A stretch of DNA of 64,000 nucleotides from Variovorax boronicumulans (GTDB lineage Bacteria > Pseudomonadota > Gammaproteobacteria > Burkholderiales > Burkholderiaceae_C), in NCBI RefSeq assembly GCF_007677875.1, contig NZ_VEDO01000021.1, forward strand, positions 1 to 64,000. The letters are read 5' to 3'. This document shows, in pieces, positions 41,324 to 50,155 of this stretch (position 1 is the stretch's first letter; the number at the start of each line of letters is the position of its first letter). Position numbers and translations under genes: made by a program. The notes under the pieces were generated by a model. The model worked only from the letters and a program-made list of their open reading frames with translations. It was not told the DNA's origin and did not search any database.

Positions 41324-43102
41324 ATGCCGCTCACGCTGGAACAGCTCAACGCCGCCACGCAGGCCGACTTCGTCGCCTTGCTGGACGGCACTTACGAACA
41401 CTCGCCCTGGGTCGCCGAAGGCGCCTGGGCCGCGCGGCCCTTCGCCTCGCTGGCCGCGCTCAAGGCCGCGCTGGCCGAGTCGGTGCGCCGCGCCGGCCGT
41501 GACCAGCAGATGGCGCTGGTGCGTGCCCACCCGGAGCTGGCCGGCAAGGCCATGGCCAGCAACACGCTGACCGCCGAATCCACCAACGAGCAGAGCAAGG
41601 CCGGCCTGACGAACTGCACGCCCGACGAGCTCGCGCTGATCGGCCGGCTCAACGCGCAGTACAACGCGCGCTTCGGCTTCCCGTTCATCATGCCCGTGCG
41701 CGGCCCGCGCGGCACCGGGCTCACCAAGCAGCAGATCATTGCCACGGTGCAGCGCCGGCTTCACCACCACCCCGACTACGAATTTGCCGAGGCGCTGCGC
41801 GCGATCCATCGCATCGCCGAGATCCGGCTGGACGACAAGTTCGGCCAGTCGCCCGTGCTGGGCAACCTGGTCTGGGATTGGGCCGAGCAGCTGGCCGTCC
41901 ACACCGACCCCGGCTACGCCGAGCGCGGCGAACTCACCGTCACCTACCTGACCGATGCGCACCGTGCCTGCGCTGCGCAGCTGGCCACCTGGATGCGCGA
42001 GGACTGCGGCTTCGACGAGGTCACGATCGACGCCGTCGGCAACGTGGTCGGCATCTACCACGGCACGGACCGCGATGCCCCCCGCCTCTTGACCGGCAGC
42101 CACTACGACACCGTGCGCAACGGCGGCAAGTACGACGGCCGGCTCGGCATTCTGGTGCCCATGGCCTGCGTGCGCGAACTGCACCGCGCGGGCAAGCGAC
42201 TGCCCTATGGCTTCGAGGTCGTGGGCTTCGCGGAAGAGGAGGGCCAGCGCTACAAGGCCGTGTTCCTGGGCTCGGGCGCGCTGACCGGCGACTTCGACCC
42301 GAACTGGCTGGACCAGGAAGACGCCGACGGCATCCCCATGCGCACGGCCATCGCGCATGCCGGCCTGCGCGTGGAGGACATCGCCGGCCTGCGCCGCGAT
42401 CCGGCACGCTACCTGGGCTTCGTCGAAGTCCACATCGAGCAGGGCCCCGTGCTCAACGAGATGGACCTGCCACTGGGCATCGTGACCTCGATCAACGGCA
42501 GCGTGCGCTACGTCGGCGAGGTCGTCGGCATGGCCAGCCACGCCGGCACCACGCCCATGGACCGGCGGCGCGATGCGGCCGCGGCCGTGGCCGAGCTCGT
42601 GCTGTTCATGGAAAAGCGCGCCGCGGCCGAGCCGCACCTGGTCGCTACCGTGGGCATGCTCGAGGTGCCCAACGGTTCCATCAACGTGGTGCCGGGCCGC
42701 TGCAAGTTCAGCCTGGACATCCGCGCCACGACCAACGCAGCGCGCGACGCTTGCGAGCGCGACGTGCTGGCCGAGTTGCAGGCCATCTGCGAACGCCGCG
42801 GCGTGCACCACCATGTGGAGCAGACCATGCGCGCATCGGCCGCGCCGAGCGCGCCGGCCTGGCAGCAGCGCTGGGAGCGCGCCGTGCAGGCCCTGGGCCT
42901 GCCGCTGTACCGCATGCCCAGCGGTGCGGGCCACGACGCCATGAAGCTGCACGAAGTCATGCCCCAGGCCATGCTGTTCGTGCGCGGCGAGAACGCCGGC
43001 ATCAGCCACAACCCGCTGGAATCGACCACCAACCACGACATGGAACTCAGCGTGCGCGCGTTCCAGACCCTTCTGACCCAACTCGCGAGCGAACAAGCAT
43101 GA
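41324..43102 (+). CDS. Fusion of OHCU decarboxylase and allantoate amidohydrolase
   Basis: 592 residues in two catalytic parts. Residues 1-170 are OHCU decarboxylase (UraD): RAHPELAGK with catalytic His69, STNEQSKAGLTN and FGFPFIMPVRG. Residues about 180-592 are an M20 allantoate amidohydrolase (AllC) with TGSHYDTVRNGGKYDGRLG, FAEEEGQRY, HIEQGPVLNEM, ASHAGTTPMDRRRDA and PSGAGHDAM. The fusion couples formation of S-allantoin with a later step, allantoinase (PuuE) being encoded just upstream. An in-frame GTG at 41318 is a less likely start. The downstream M20 gene overlaps by ATGA. Confidence 0.93.
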   Translation: MPLTLEQLNAATQADFVALLDGTYEHSPWVAEGAWAARPFASLAALKAALAESVRRAGRDQQMALVRAHPELAGKAMASNTLTAESTNEQSKAGLTNCTPDELALIGRLNAQYNARFGFPFIMPVRGPRGTGLTKQQIIATVQRRLHHHPDYEFAEALRAIHRIAEIRLDDKFGQSPVLGNLVWDWAEQLAVHTDPGYAERGELTVTYLTDAHRACAAQLATWMREDCGFDEVTIDAVGNVVGIYHGTDRDAPRLLTGSHYDTVRNGGKYDGRLGILVPMACVRELHRAGKRLPYGFEVVGFAEEEGQRYKAVFLGSGALTGDFDPNWLDQEDADGIPMRTAIAHAGLRVEDIAGLRRDPARYLGFVEVHIEQGPVLNEMDLPLGIVTSINGSVRYVGEVVGMASHAGTTPMDRRRDAAAAVAELVLFMEKRAAAEPHLVATVGMLEVPNGSINVVPGRCKFSLDIRATTNAARDACERDVLAELQAICERRGVHHHVEQTMRASAAPSAPAWQQRWERAVQALGLPLYRMPSGAGHDAMKLHEVMPQAMLFVRGENAGISHNPLESTTNHDMELSVRAFQTLLTQLASEQA

Positions 43103-44340
43103 GCACGACCAACACCCCCTACGACGCCCTCGACCGCTGGGTCGACGCCCACTTCGACGAGCAGGTGCGCTTCCTGCAGGCCCTGGTGCAGGTGCCGACC
43201 GACACGCCGCCCGGAAACAACACGCCGCACGCGCTGCGCACGGCCGCGCTGCTCCAGGACTTCGGCTTCGAGGCCCAGGCCCACGAAGTACCGGCCGCGA
43301 CCGTGAAGGAGCACGGCCTGGAGTCCATCACCAACCTCGTGGTGCAGCGCCGCTACGGCCAGGGTGGCCGGGTGGTCGCGTTGAACGCCCACGGCGACGT
43401 GGTGCCGCCCGGCGAAGGCTGGACGCGCGATCCCTACGGCGGCGAGGTCGTGGACGGCAAGCTCTACGGCCGTGCCGCGGCCGTCAGCAAGTGCGACTTC
43501 TCGACCTTCAGCTTCGCCACGCGCGCGCTGGAAGCGGCCGGCGCGCCGCTGGCTGGCGGCGTGGACCTGCTGTTCACCTACGACGAGGAATTCGGCGGCG
43601 AACTCGGCCCGGCGTGGCTGCTGGAGAAAGGCATCACCAAGCCGGATCTGGAAATCGCGGCCGGCTTCAGCTACCAGGTCGTCACGGCGCACAACGGCTG
43701 TCTGCAGCTGGAAGTCACGGTGCACGGCAAGATGGGCCATGCGGCGGTGCCCGAAACCGCAGTGGACGCGCTGCAGGCCGCCAACCGCATCCTGACCGCG
43801 CTGTACGCCGAGAACGGCGAGCTGCGCAAGACCAAGAGCGCGGTGGAAGGCATCAACCACGGCTACATCAACGTCGGCCAGATCAACGGCGGCACCAACA
43901 CCAACGTGGTGCCCGGCAAGGTGGTCCTCAAGGTCGACCGCCGCATGATTCCCGAGGAAGACCCGGTCGCTGTGGAAGCACGGCTGCGCGGTCTGATCGA
44001 GCAGGCGGCTGCGGGCCAGGCTGGCATCCGCGTGGAGATCAAGCGCCTGCTGCTGGCCCACGCCATGAAGCCGCTGGCCGGCAATGCGCCGCTGGTCGAG
44101 TCGTTGTGCCGCCATGCCACGGCCCTGTTCGGTGAGCCGGTGAAAGCCTCCGGCACGCCGCTGTACACCGATGCGCGGCTGTTCAGCGAGCGAGGCATTC
44201 CGGCCGTGATCTACGGCGCCGGCCCGCGCACCGTGCTCGAGTCCAACGCCAAGCGCGCCGACGAGCACATCGTGCTGGAAGACCTGCGCCGCGCCACCAA
44301 GGTGGTGGCGCGCACGCTGTTCGATCTGCTCAAGGCGTGA
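43099..44340 (+). CDS. M20 family metallohydrolase (ArgE/DapE-type), end of allantoin operon
   Basis: A 413-residue M20 peptidase-fold protein. Metal and catalytic motifs: LNAHGDVVPPGEGW, YGRAAAVSKCDFS (where relatives have GRGxxDMKG), TYDEEFGGELGP with catalytic Glu-Glu, and a dimerisation domain with VHGKMGHAAVPETAVDAL. The C-terminal metal His lies in KRADEHIVLED. Its ATG overlaps the uraD-allC stop. It is not a second AllC by sequence; its place suggests a ureido or amide by-product of the pathway (for example ureidoglycine or ureidoglycolate derivatives). That is an inference; the substrate is unknown. Confidence 0.85.
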   Translation: MSTTNTPYDALDRWVDAHFDEQVRFLQALVQVPTDTPPGNNTPHALRTAALLQDFGFEAQAHEVPAATVKEHGLESITNLVVQRRYGQGGRVVALNAHGDVVPPGEGWTRDPYGGEVVDGKLYGRAAAVSKCDFSTFSFATRALEAAGAPLAGGVDLLFTYDEEFGGELGPAWLLEKGITKPDLEIAAGFSYQVVTAHNGCLQLEVTVHGKMGHAAVPETAVDALQAANRILTALYAENGELRKTKSAVEGINHGYINVGQINGGTNTNVVPGKVVLKVDRRMIPEEDPVAVEARLRGLIEQAAAGQAGIRVEIKRLLLAHAMKPLAGNAPLVESLCRHATALFGEPVKASGTPLYTDARLFSERGIPAVIYGAGPRTVLESNAKRADEHIVLEDLRRATKVVARTLFDLLKA

Positions 44341-44378
44341 TCCACATCAAGGCCTCAGCGCTGCGTCGGTCCTAGAGT
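44337..44378 (+). promoter_or_regulatory. FNR/ANR-type box and -10 element of azurin promoter
   Basis: GTGAT-CCAC-ATCAA (44337-44350) differs from the FNR consensus TTGAT-N4-ATCAA at one base. A TAGAGT -10 hexamer lies at 44373-44378. The centre-to-centre distance of 32 nt places the box at -41.5 from a start near 44385, the class II activation position. The box overlaps the stop codon of the preceding gene. The azurin ATG is at 44419. Confidence 0.6.
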
Positions 44379-44418
44379 CCGTCCCACACCCTTCCCAAGA
44401 AACCCGAGAGGACAAGAC

Positions 44419-44877
44419 ATGCGCATTCGACGCAATACCCTGGCGCTGGCCGCGGCCTGCGTGCTGGCGGGCCCGGCCCTGGCCGCCGGCCCCTGCGAGG
44501 CCGAGATCGACAGCACCGACGCCATGCAGTTCACCAAGGCCCAGCTTTCCGTGCCGGCAAGCTGCAAGCAGTTCAAGCTCACGCTCAAACACGTGGGCAA
44601 GCTGCCGAAAGCGTCCATGGGCCACAACTGGGTGCTGGCCAAGACGGCCGACATGGCCGGCGTGGCCAGCGACGGCATCGCCGCCGGCCTGCCGAACGAC
44701 TACCTCAAGCCCGGCGATGCGCGCGTGATCGCCGCGACCAAGATCATCGGCGGCGGCGAGAGCGCCTCGGTCAGCTTCGATGTAGCCAAGCTCAAGGCCG
44801 GCGAGGCCTACAGCTACTTCTGCTCCTTCCCGGGCCACTCGGCCATCATGAAGGGCACGCTGACCTTGGCCAAGTAA
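44419..44877 (+). CDS. azu: Azurin (periplasmic type I copper protein)
   Basis: A 152-residue precursor with a Sec signal ([19 protein letters not shown], cleavage after ALA near residue 23) and a 130-residue cupredoxin. Copper ligands are visible: His in MGHNWVL, Cys, His and Met in [14 protein letters not shown]. The two N-terminal Cys (GPCEAE, PASCKQF) form the usual disulfide. Azurin carries electrons in the periplasm to oxidases, nitrite reductase or peroxidases. An FNR-type box upstream suggests induction at low oxygen. A strong terminator follows. Confidence 0.95.
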   Translation: MRIRRNTLALAAACVLAGPALAAGPCEAEIDSTDAMQFTKAQLSVPASCKQFKLTLKHVGKLPKASMGHNWVLAKTADMAGVASDGIAAGLPNDYLKPGDARVIAATKIIGGGESASVSFDVAKLKAGEAYSYFCSFPGHSAIMKGTLTLAK

Positions 44878-44895
44878 GCAGGACGCCCGTGCGCC

Positions 44896-44928
44896 AGCGG
44901 CTGCGGACCTGGTCTGCAGCCGCTTTTT
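44896..44928 (+). terminator. Rho-independent terminator after azurin
   Basis: Stem AGCGGCTGC (44896-44904) pairs with GCAGCCGCT (44916-44924), with an extra inner GAC/GTC pairing in the loop, followed by TTTTT. It lies 19 nt after the azurin stop. Confidence 0.88.
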
Positions 44929-45125
44929 CATGCGCGCGCATAAGCTTGCGCGAAAAGCTTCGTTGGGTTGGCGGGGCCGCCTTCGAACAATGGGCGGCTC
45001 GCGCGCCCTGACCCCGCCGACGGCGGTGGCGGCGCGCCAGGAGCCCGCATGTCCGATCCTTCACCACTGTCCGCCACCCCGATGGGCCACCGGCCTCGAT
45101 TCGACGCAGCCCCGGGGACCGTGTG

Positions 45126-46478
45126 ATGGCACAACGCAAACTGCGCCTGGGCGCCTTCATCATGGCCACGGGCCACCACATCGCGGCCTGGCGCCACCCC
45201 GGTTCGCAGATCGACTCGGGCGTCAACATCGACCACTACATGGAGGTCGCGCAGACCGCCGAGCGCGGTCTGTTCGACCAGGTCTTCGTGGCCGACAGCC
45301 CCGGCATCGGCTTCCGTGGCGGCGAGGAGGCGCTGCGCCGCCAGGGCCGCATGTCCTACTTCGAGCCGGTCACGCTGTGGGCCGCGCTGTCGGCCGTCAC
45401 CAAGCACATCGGCTTCGTCGCCACGGCGTCGACGACCTACGAAGACCCCTACCTTCTGGCCCGCAAGTTCGCCTCGCTGGACCACATCAGCAAGGGCCGC
45501 GCGGCCTGGAACGTGGTGACCACGAGCGCCGACAACGTGCACGGCAACTTCGGCCTCGACGCACACCCGGACCCCGCCCTGCGCTACGAGCGCGCGCACG
45601 AGTTCGTGCACGTGGTCAAGGGCCTGTGGGACAGCTTCGAGGACGACGCCTTCGTGCGCGATGCGGCCTCCGGCGTCTATTTCGATCCAGCCAAGCTGCA
45701 CGCGCTGAACCACGTGGGCAAGCACTTCAAGGTCAAGGGCCCGCTGAACCTGGAGCGCCCGCCCCAGGGCTACCCCGTGATCGTGCAGGCGGGCTCGTCC
45801 GAGGACGGCAAGGAGCTGGCCGCCGCCACGGCCGAGGCCATCTTCACGGCCTGGACCAGCCTGGCGGAGGCCCAGGCCTTCTACCGCGACGTGAAGGGCC
45901 GCATGGCCAAATACGGCCGCCGGCCCGAGCAGCTGCTGGTGCTGCCCGGCATCTCGCCCGTGATCGGCCGCACCGAAGAGGAGGCGCAGGCCAAGTGGGC
46001 CGAGCTGCAGGCGCTGATCCATCCGGCGGTGGGCCTGGCCGCGATCGCGCCGTTCTGGCCCGGCGAGGATGTCAGCCGCTGGGACCTGGACGCGCCGCCC
46101 CCGTACATCCCCGAGGCACCCAGGGGCATCCAGAGCCGCACCCAGGTGGTGCTGGAACTGGCGCGGCGCGAGCGCTTCACGGTCCGCCAGCTCTACGAGT
46201 ACCTGGCCGGCGCGCGCGGCCACTGGGTCGTGGTAGGCACGCCGGCACAGATCGCCGACCGCATGCAGGAGTGGTTCGAGAACGGTGCGGCTGACGGCTT
46301 CAACGTGATGCCGCCCGTGCTGCCGGCCTCGCTGAACGAGTTCGTGGACCTCGTGGTGCCCGAGCTGCAGCGGCGTGGGCTGTTCCGCACGGCGTACGAG
46401 GGCCGCACGCTGCGCGAGAACCTGGGACTGGAGCGGCCGGGCAACGCGTTCGCGCAGGCGCAGCGGGCGGCGGCCTGA
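45126..46478 (+). CDS. Flavin-dependent monooxygenase, NtaA/SnaA/DszA family
   Basis: A 450-residue bacterial-luciferase-like (two-component, FMNH2-dependent) monooxygenase. Family motifs are RLGAFIMATGHHIAAWRHP at the N terminus, GLFDQVFVADSPG, SYFEPVTLWAALSAVT, GRAAWNVVTTSADN, YPVIVQAGSSEDGKELAA and VGTPAQIADRMQEWFENGAADGFNVM. It needs a separate flavin reductase, which is not in this window. Relatives oxidise sulfones, nitrilotriacetate or alkanesulfonates. The substrate is unknown. An in-frame GTG at 45123 is less likely than ATG 45126. Confidence 0.9.
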   Translation: MAQRKLRLGAFIMATGHHIAAWRHPGSQIDSGVNIDHYMEVAQTAERGLFDQVFVADSPGIGFRGGEEALRRQGRMSYFEPVTLWAALSAVTKHIGFVATASTTYEDPYLLARKFASLDHISKGRAAWNVVTTSADNVHGNFGLDAHPDPALRYERAHEFVHVVKGLWDSFEDDAFVRDAASGVYFDPAKLHALNHVGKHFKVKGPLNLERPPQGYPVIVQAGSSEDGKELAAATAEAIFTAWTSLAEAQAFYRDVKGRMAKYGRRPEQLLVLPGISPVIGRTEEEAQAKWAELQALIHPAVGLAAIAPFWPGEDVSRWDLDAPPPYIPEAPRGIQSRTQVVLELARRERFTVRQLYEYLAGARGHWVVVGTPAQIADRMQEWFENGAADGFNVMPPVLPASLNEFVDLVVPELQRRGLFRTAYEGRTLRENLGLERPGNAFAQAQRAAA

Positions 46479-46559
46479 GAGCGGCCCCCTGGCGACTGGC
46501 TCCTGCGCGTGGACGGGGGCGTCGTCAAGAGCGCGTTCTGACGATGACGGGCAGGGCGT

Positions 46560-47465
46560 TCAGGCCCAGGTCGCCGCCGTGCGCGCCGCCTGCTCGCGGA
46601 CCCAGTGGCGGAACGCGGTCAGCGGCGGATACCAGGCCCGGTGGGCGGCGCAGGCCAGGTAGTAACGGCCGGCGCTGCGGCTGCGCACGTCGACGGCCGA
46701 GACCAGGTCGCCCCGCGCCAATTCCTCCTGGAACAAAAACTCAGGCAGCAGCGCCACGCCCAGCCCGGCGGCGGCCGCCTGCATGGCGGTGGCGAACTGA
46801 TCGACGTTCATGCCCGCGCCACCGTCGGCGGCCAGCCCCTGCGCTGCGAACCAGTCGGCCCAGGCCTGCGGCCGCGAGGCCAGGTGCAGCAGCGGCGCGC
46901 CGAGCAGGTCGGCCGGCACCGCGAAGCCGTGCTGCGCCTTGAGCGCGCGCGCGCACGCCGGCACCACGGTTTCGTCGAACAGCAGGTCGAGTTCGGCGCG
47001 CGGCCATTCGGGCGCACCGTAGTGCAGGGCGGCGTCCACGCCCTCGGCTTCCATGTTGAAAGGCTGCAGCCGCGTCACGAGGTTCAGCGTCACGCCAGGG
47101 TTCTGGCGCGTGAAGTCCGGCAGCAGCGGTGCGAGCCAGCGCGTGCCCATGGTCGGCAGGATGGCCAGCGTGAGCGTGCCGGCGCCGGGGCTGGCCTTCA
47201 GGCGCAGCGTGGCCTGCGCGATCGCGTGCAGAGCGTGGCGCAGTTCTACGGCGTAGGCCTCGCCCGCCGGCGTCAGGCGCACGGTCTGGCGCTCGCGCGC
47301 GAACAGCTCGACGCCGACGATGTCCTCCAGCGCGCGGATCTGCCGGCTCACGGCGCTCTGGGTCAGGCTCAGCTCTTCGGCGGCCGCCGTGAACTTCTGC
47401 AGCCGCGCGCAGGCCTCGAATGCGACCAGCAGGCCCATGGAGGGGAGGTATTTCCGTGCATGCAT
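46560..47465 (-). CDS. LysR family transcriptional regulator (GcvA-like)
   Basis: A 301-residue regulator. HTH at about residues 6-60 (FTAAAEELSLTQSAVSRQIRALED), effector domain about 85-295 with LAILPTMGTRWLAPLLPDF, of the GcvA/AmpR-like branch. ATG 47465 (MHARKYLPSM) fits the usual start; ATG 47504 adds 13 residues. It is divergent from the Bug receptor-dehydrogenase-hglS operon, and a 23-bp dyad (47583-47605) lies between, so it probably regulates that operon. Confidence 0.9.
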   Translation of the reverse strand: MHARKYLPSMGLLVAFEACARLQKFTAAAEELSLTQSAVSRQIRALEDIVGVELFARERQTVRLTPAGEAYAVELRHALHAIAQATLRLKASPGAGTLTLAILPTMGTRWLAPLLPDFTRQNPGVTLNLVTRLQPFNMEAEGVDAALHYGAPEWPRAELDLLFDETVVPACARALKAQHGFAVPADLLGAPLLHLASRPQAWADWFAAQGLAADGGAGMNVDQFATAMQAAAAGLGVALLPEFLFQEELARGDLVSAVDVRSRSAGRYYLACAAHRAWYPPLTAFRHWVREQAARTAATWA

Positions 47466-47582
47466 CAACTTGCAGAGCGTGCGTTTTGCCGGTGCTCGCG
47501 CCATGCGCGGCGGGCATCAGAGGAAGAGAGGCAGTTTTGCGCGCGATTCTAGCCCGCGCAATGCTACGTAATTTCCGCAATG

Positions 47583-47605
47583 GTTCATTCCAAGATGGAA
47601 TGAAC
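47583..47605. promoter_or_regulatory. Perfect 10-bp dyad between LysR gene and Bug receptor operon
   Basis: GTTCATTCCA (47583-47592), AGA, TGGAATGAAC (47596-47605). It contains ATTCC-N5-GGAAT and a T-N11-A core, as expected for a LysR-type operator, and lies in the divergent intergenic region. The same half-sites precede gcl. Confidence 0.65.
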
Positions 47606-47706
47606 TTCTTCCGAAACATTGATTGATCTCAAGGACGCTTGTCGGAAACATCCGTGTCTTTGCGCCGGCACCCCCGCGCCGCGCACCGATTCCAGAGACC
47701 TTTTCG

Positions 47707-48711
47707 ATGACCCGTTCCCTGCTGTCCAAGACCCCTTCGCGCAAGCGATTCCTCGCCACGCTGGCGCTGCTGGCCGCTGGCCTCGCCGCCCCGGCCTTCG
47801 CCCAGGGCGATTACCCCAACAAGCCCGTCAAGCTGGTCGTGCCATTCGCACCGGGCGGCAACACCGATCTCATCGCGCGCATGCTGGCCCAGGGCCTGGG
47901 TGAGCAATTGGGCCAGCCCGTGATCGTGGAGAACCTGGCGGGCGCCAACGGCTCGATCGGTGCCAGCCGTGTGGCCGGCGCACCGAACGACGGCTACACG
48001 CTGCTGTTCGGCACGGCCGGTACCCAGGCCATCAACCAGAGCCTGTACCGCAACCTGGGCGAGAAGAACCTCTCGGACTACGAGTACGTGGCGCTGGTGA
48101 CGAGCATCCCCAACGTGCTGGTCGTCAACGAGGCCAAGACGCCCGTGCGCACGGTGGCCGACTTCGTGGCCGCCGAACGCAAGCGCGGCGCCGGCCTGAG
48201 CTACGGCTCGCCGGGCACCGGCTCCACCGTGCACCTGTCGGGCGAGCTGTTCAAGACGGCCACCAAGCTGGACCTGCTGCACGTGCCCTACAAGGGCAGC
48301 GCACCGGCGCTGACCGACCTCATGGGCGGGCAGATCGATTTCATCTTCGAGAACGTGACGCCCGCGTTGCCCTTTGTGCAGTCCGGCAAGCTGCGCGCGC
48401 TGGCCGTGACCTCGGCCGAGCGCCTGCCGGCTCTGCCCAACGTGCCGACCATGAAGGAAAGCGGCTACCCCGATTTCGTGACCGCCACCTGGAACGGCGT
48501 GCTGGCGCCCAAGGGCACGGCGCCGGCCATCTTGAAGCGGCTGCAGGACGCCACGCTCAAGGTCGCCGGCAGCGCCGACTTCAAGACCCGCGTGACGGCG
48601 TTGGGCGGCGAGGTGCGGCTCATGGAGGCCGGCGCGTTCCGCGACTTCACGCGCGCCGAGTACCAGCACTGGGGCGCCATCATCAAGAACGCCGGCGTGA
48701 CGGTGCAATGA
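47707..48711 (+). CDS. Tripartite tricarboxylate transporter substrate-binding protein (Bug/TctC family)
   Basis: A 334-residue periplasmic receptor with a signal peptide (RFLATLALLAAGLAAPAFA) followed by the family start DYPNKPVKLVVPFAPGGNTD. Other signatures: VENLAGANGSIGASRVAGA, DGYTLLFGTAGTQAINQSLY, HVPYKGSAPALTDLMGGQID. These proteins bind dicarboxylates or related acids. The TctA/TctB membrane parts are not nearby, as is common for orphan Bug receptors. Its stop overlaps the start of the next gene (ATGA at 48708-48711). Context suggests it binds a dicarboxylate such as 2-hydroxyglutarate or 2-oxoadipate. Confidence 0.9.
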   Translation: MTRSLLSKTPSRKRFLATLALLAAGLAAPAFAQGDYPNKPVKLVVPFAPGGNTDLIARMLAQGLGEQLGQPVIVENLAGANGSIGASRVAGAPNDGYTLLFGTAGTQAINQSLYRNLGEKNLSDYEYVALVTSIPNVLVVNEAKTPVRTVADFVAAERKRGAGLSYGSPGTGSTVHLSGELFKTATKLDLLHVPYKGSAPALTDLMGGQIDFIFENVTPALPFVQSGKLRALAVTSAERLPALPNVPTMKESGYPDFVTATWNGVLAPKGTAPAILKRLQDATLKVAGSADFKTRVTALGGEVRLMEAGAFRDFTRAEYQHWGAIIKNAGVTVQ

Positions 48712-50126
48712 GCGGTCTGGTCGAGACGCTCGCCGGCATCGTCGGCGCGGCGAACGTGCTGACGGGCGAGGACGCATCGGGCTACGAGCAGGACTGGCGT
48801 CGCCGCGCCCAGGGCCGTGCGCTGTGCGTGGTGCGGCCGGGAAGCACGCAGGAGGTGGCCGCCGTGGTGCAGGCCTGCGCCGCCGCGCGCGTGGCCATCG
48901 TGCCGCAGGGCGGCAACACCGGCCTGGTGGCCGGCTCGGTGCCCGACGACAGCGGCACGCAGGTGGTGCTGAGCCTGCGCCGCATGGCGGCCGTGCGCGG
49001 CATCGATGCGCACAACATGACCATCACGGTCGAGGCGGGCTGCATCCTGCAGACCTTGCAGGAGGCGGCCGATGCGGCCGGCTTCCTGTTCCCCCTGAGC
49101 CTGGGCGCCGAGGGCAGCTGCACCATCGGCGGCAACCTGGCCACCAATGCCGGCGGCACGCAGGTGGTGCGCTACGGCAATGCGCGCGAGCTGTGCCTGG
49201 GCGTGGAGGTGGTCACGGCCCAGGGCCAGGTCTGGGACGGCCTGGCGGGCCTGCGCAAGGACAACACGGGCTACGACCTGCGCGACCTCATCGTCGGCAG
49301 CGAAGGCACGCTGGGCATCATCACGGCGGCCACGCTGCGGCTGTACCCCCGGCCTGCCGCGCAGCTGACGGCCTGGGCCGCCGTGCCCTCGCTGGAGGAT
49401 GCGAACCGCCTGCTGGGCCTGGCGCACCAGCACCTGGCGGCGGGGCTCACGGGCTTCGAGCTCATGAACCAGTTCGCGCTGGGCCTGGTGGACCAGCACT
49501 ACCCGCATCTGCGCGTGCCGATGTGGCGTGAGACCCCCTGGTGCGTGCTGCTGGAGATCTCGGACCACGAGTCCGAGGCGCATGCGCGCGGCCTGTTCGA
49601 GCGCCTGCTGGAAACCGCCTTCGAGCAGGGCATCGTCGCCGACGCCATCGTGGCCGAAAGCATGAAGCAGGCGCACGACCTCTGGCACATCCGCGAGAGC
49701 ATCACGCTGGCCCAGGTCGAGGAGGGCTTCAACATCAAGCACGACATCTCGATCCCGGTCTCGCGCATTCCCGACTTTGTGCGCGCAGCCGATGCGGCGC
49801 TGGCGGCGGCCGTGCCCGGCGTGCGCTTCGTCAACTTCGGACACCTGGGCGACGGCAACCTGCACTACAACATCCAGGCGCCGGCCGAAGGCGACTCCAA
49901 GGCTTTCGTGACGCAATACGAGGAGCAGATCACGGCCATCGTCTACGACACCGTGAGCGCCTTCGGCGGCTCGATCTCGGCCGAGCACGGCATCGGCGAG
50001 CTCAAGCGCCACAAGCTGCCGCTGCACAAGTCGCCCGTGGCGCTGGACCTCATGCGCGCGGTGAAGACCGCCTTCGACCCGCTGGACATCCTGAACCCCG
50101 GCCGGGTGCTGGCACGCCAGCACTGA
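48708..50126 (+). CDS. FAD-binding oxidoreductase, D-2-hydroxyglutarate dehydrogenase-like
   Basis: A 472-residue PCMH-type flavoprotein. FAD-binding motifs are VPQGGNTGLVAGSVPDD, LGAEGSCTIGGNLATNAGG and LRKDNTGYDLRDLIVGSEGTLGI. The C-terminal cap carries NFGHLGDGNLHYNI (metal and substrate His) and SAEHGIGELKRHKL. These occur in D-lactate, glycolate (GlcD) and D-2-hydroxyglutarate dehydrogenases. Because the next gene encodes HglS, which makes D-2-hydroxyglutarate, that substrate is the best inference. It is a cytosolic or membrane-associated enzyme feeding electrons to an ETF or quinone. Confidence 0.88.
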   Translation: MSGLVETLAGIVGAANVLTGEDASGYEQDWRRRAQGRALCVVRPGSTQEVAAVVQACAAARVAIVPQGGNTGLVAGSVPDDSGTQVVLSLRRMAAVRGIDAHNMTITVEAGCILQTLQEAADAAGFLFPLSLGAEGSCTIGGNLATNAGGTQVVRYGNARELCLGVEVVTAQGQVWDGLAGLRKDNTGYDLRDLIVGSEGTLGIITAATLRLYPRPAAQLTAWAAVPSLEDANRLLGLAHQHLAAGLTGFELMNQFALGLVDQHYPHLRVPMWRETPWCVLLEISDHESEAHARGLFERLLETAFEQGIVADAIVAESMKQAHDLWHIRESITLAQVEEGFNIKHDISIPVSRIPDFVRAADAALAAAVPGVRFVNFGHLGDGNLHYNIQAPAEGDSKAFVTQYEEQITAIVYDTVSAFGGSISAEHGIGELKRHKLPLHKSPVALDLMRAVKTAFDPLDILNPGRVLARQH

Positions 50127-50155
50127 ACCCCACTTCCTCCATCCATCGTTCTCCC

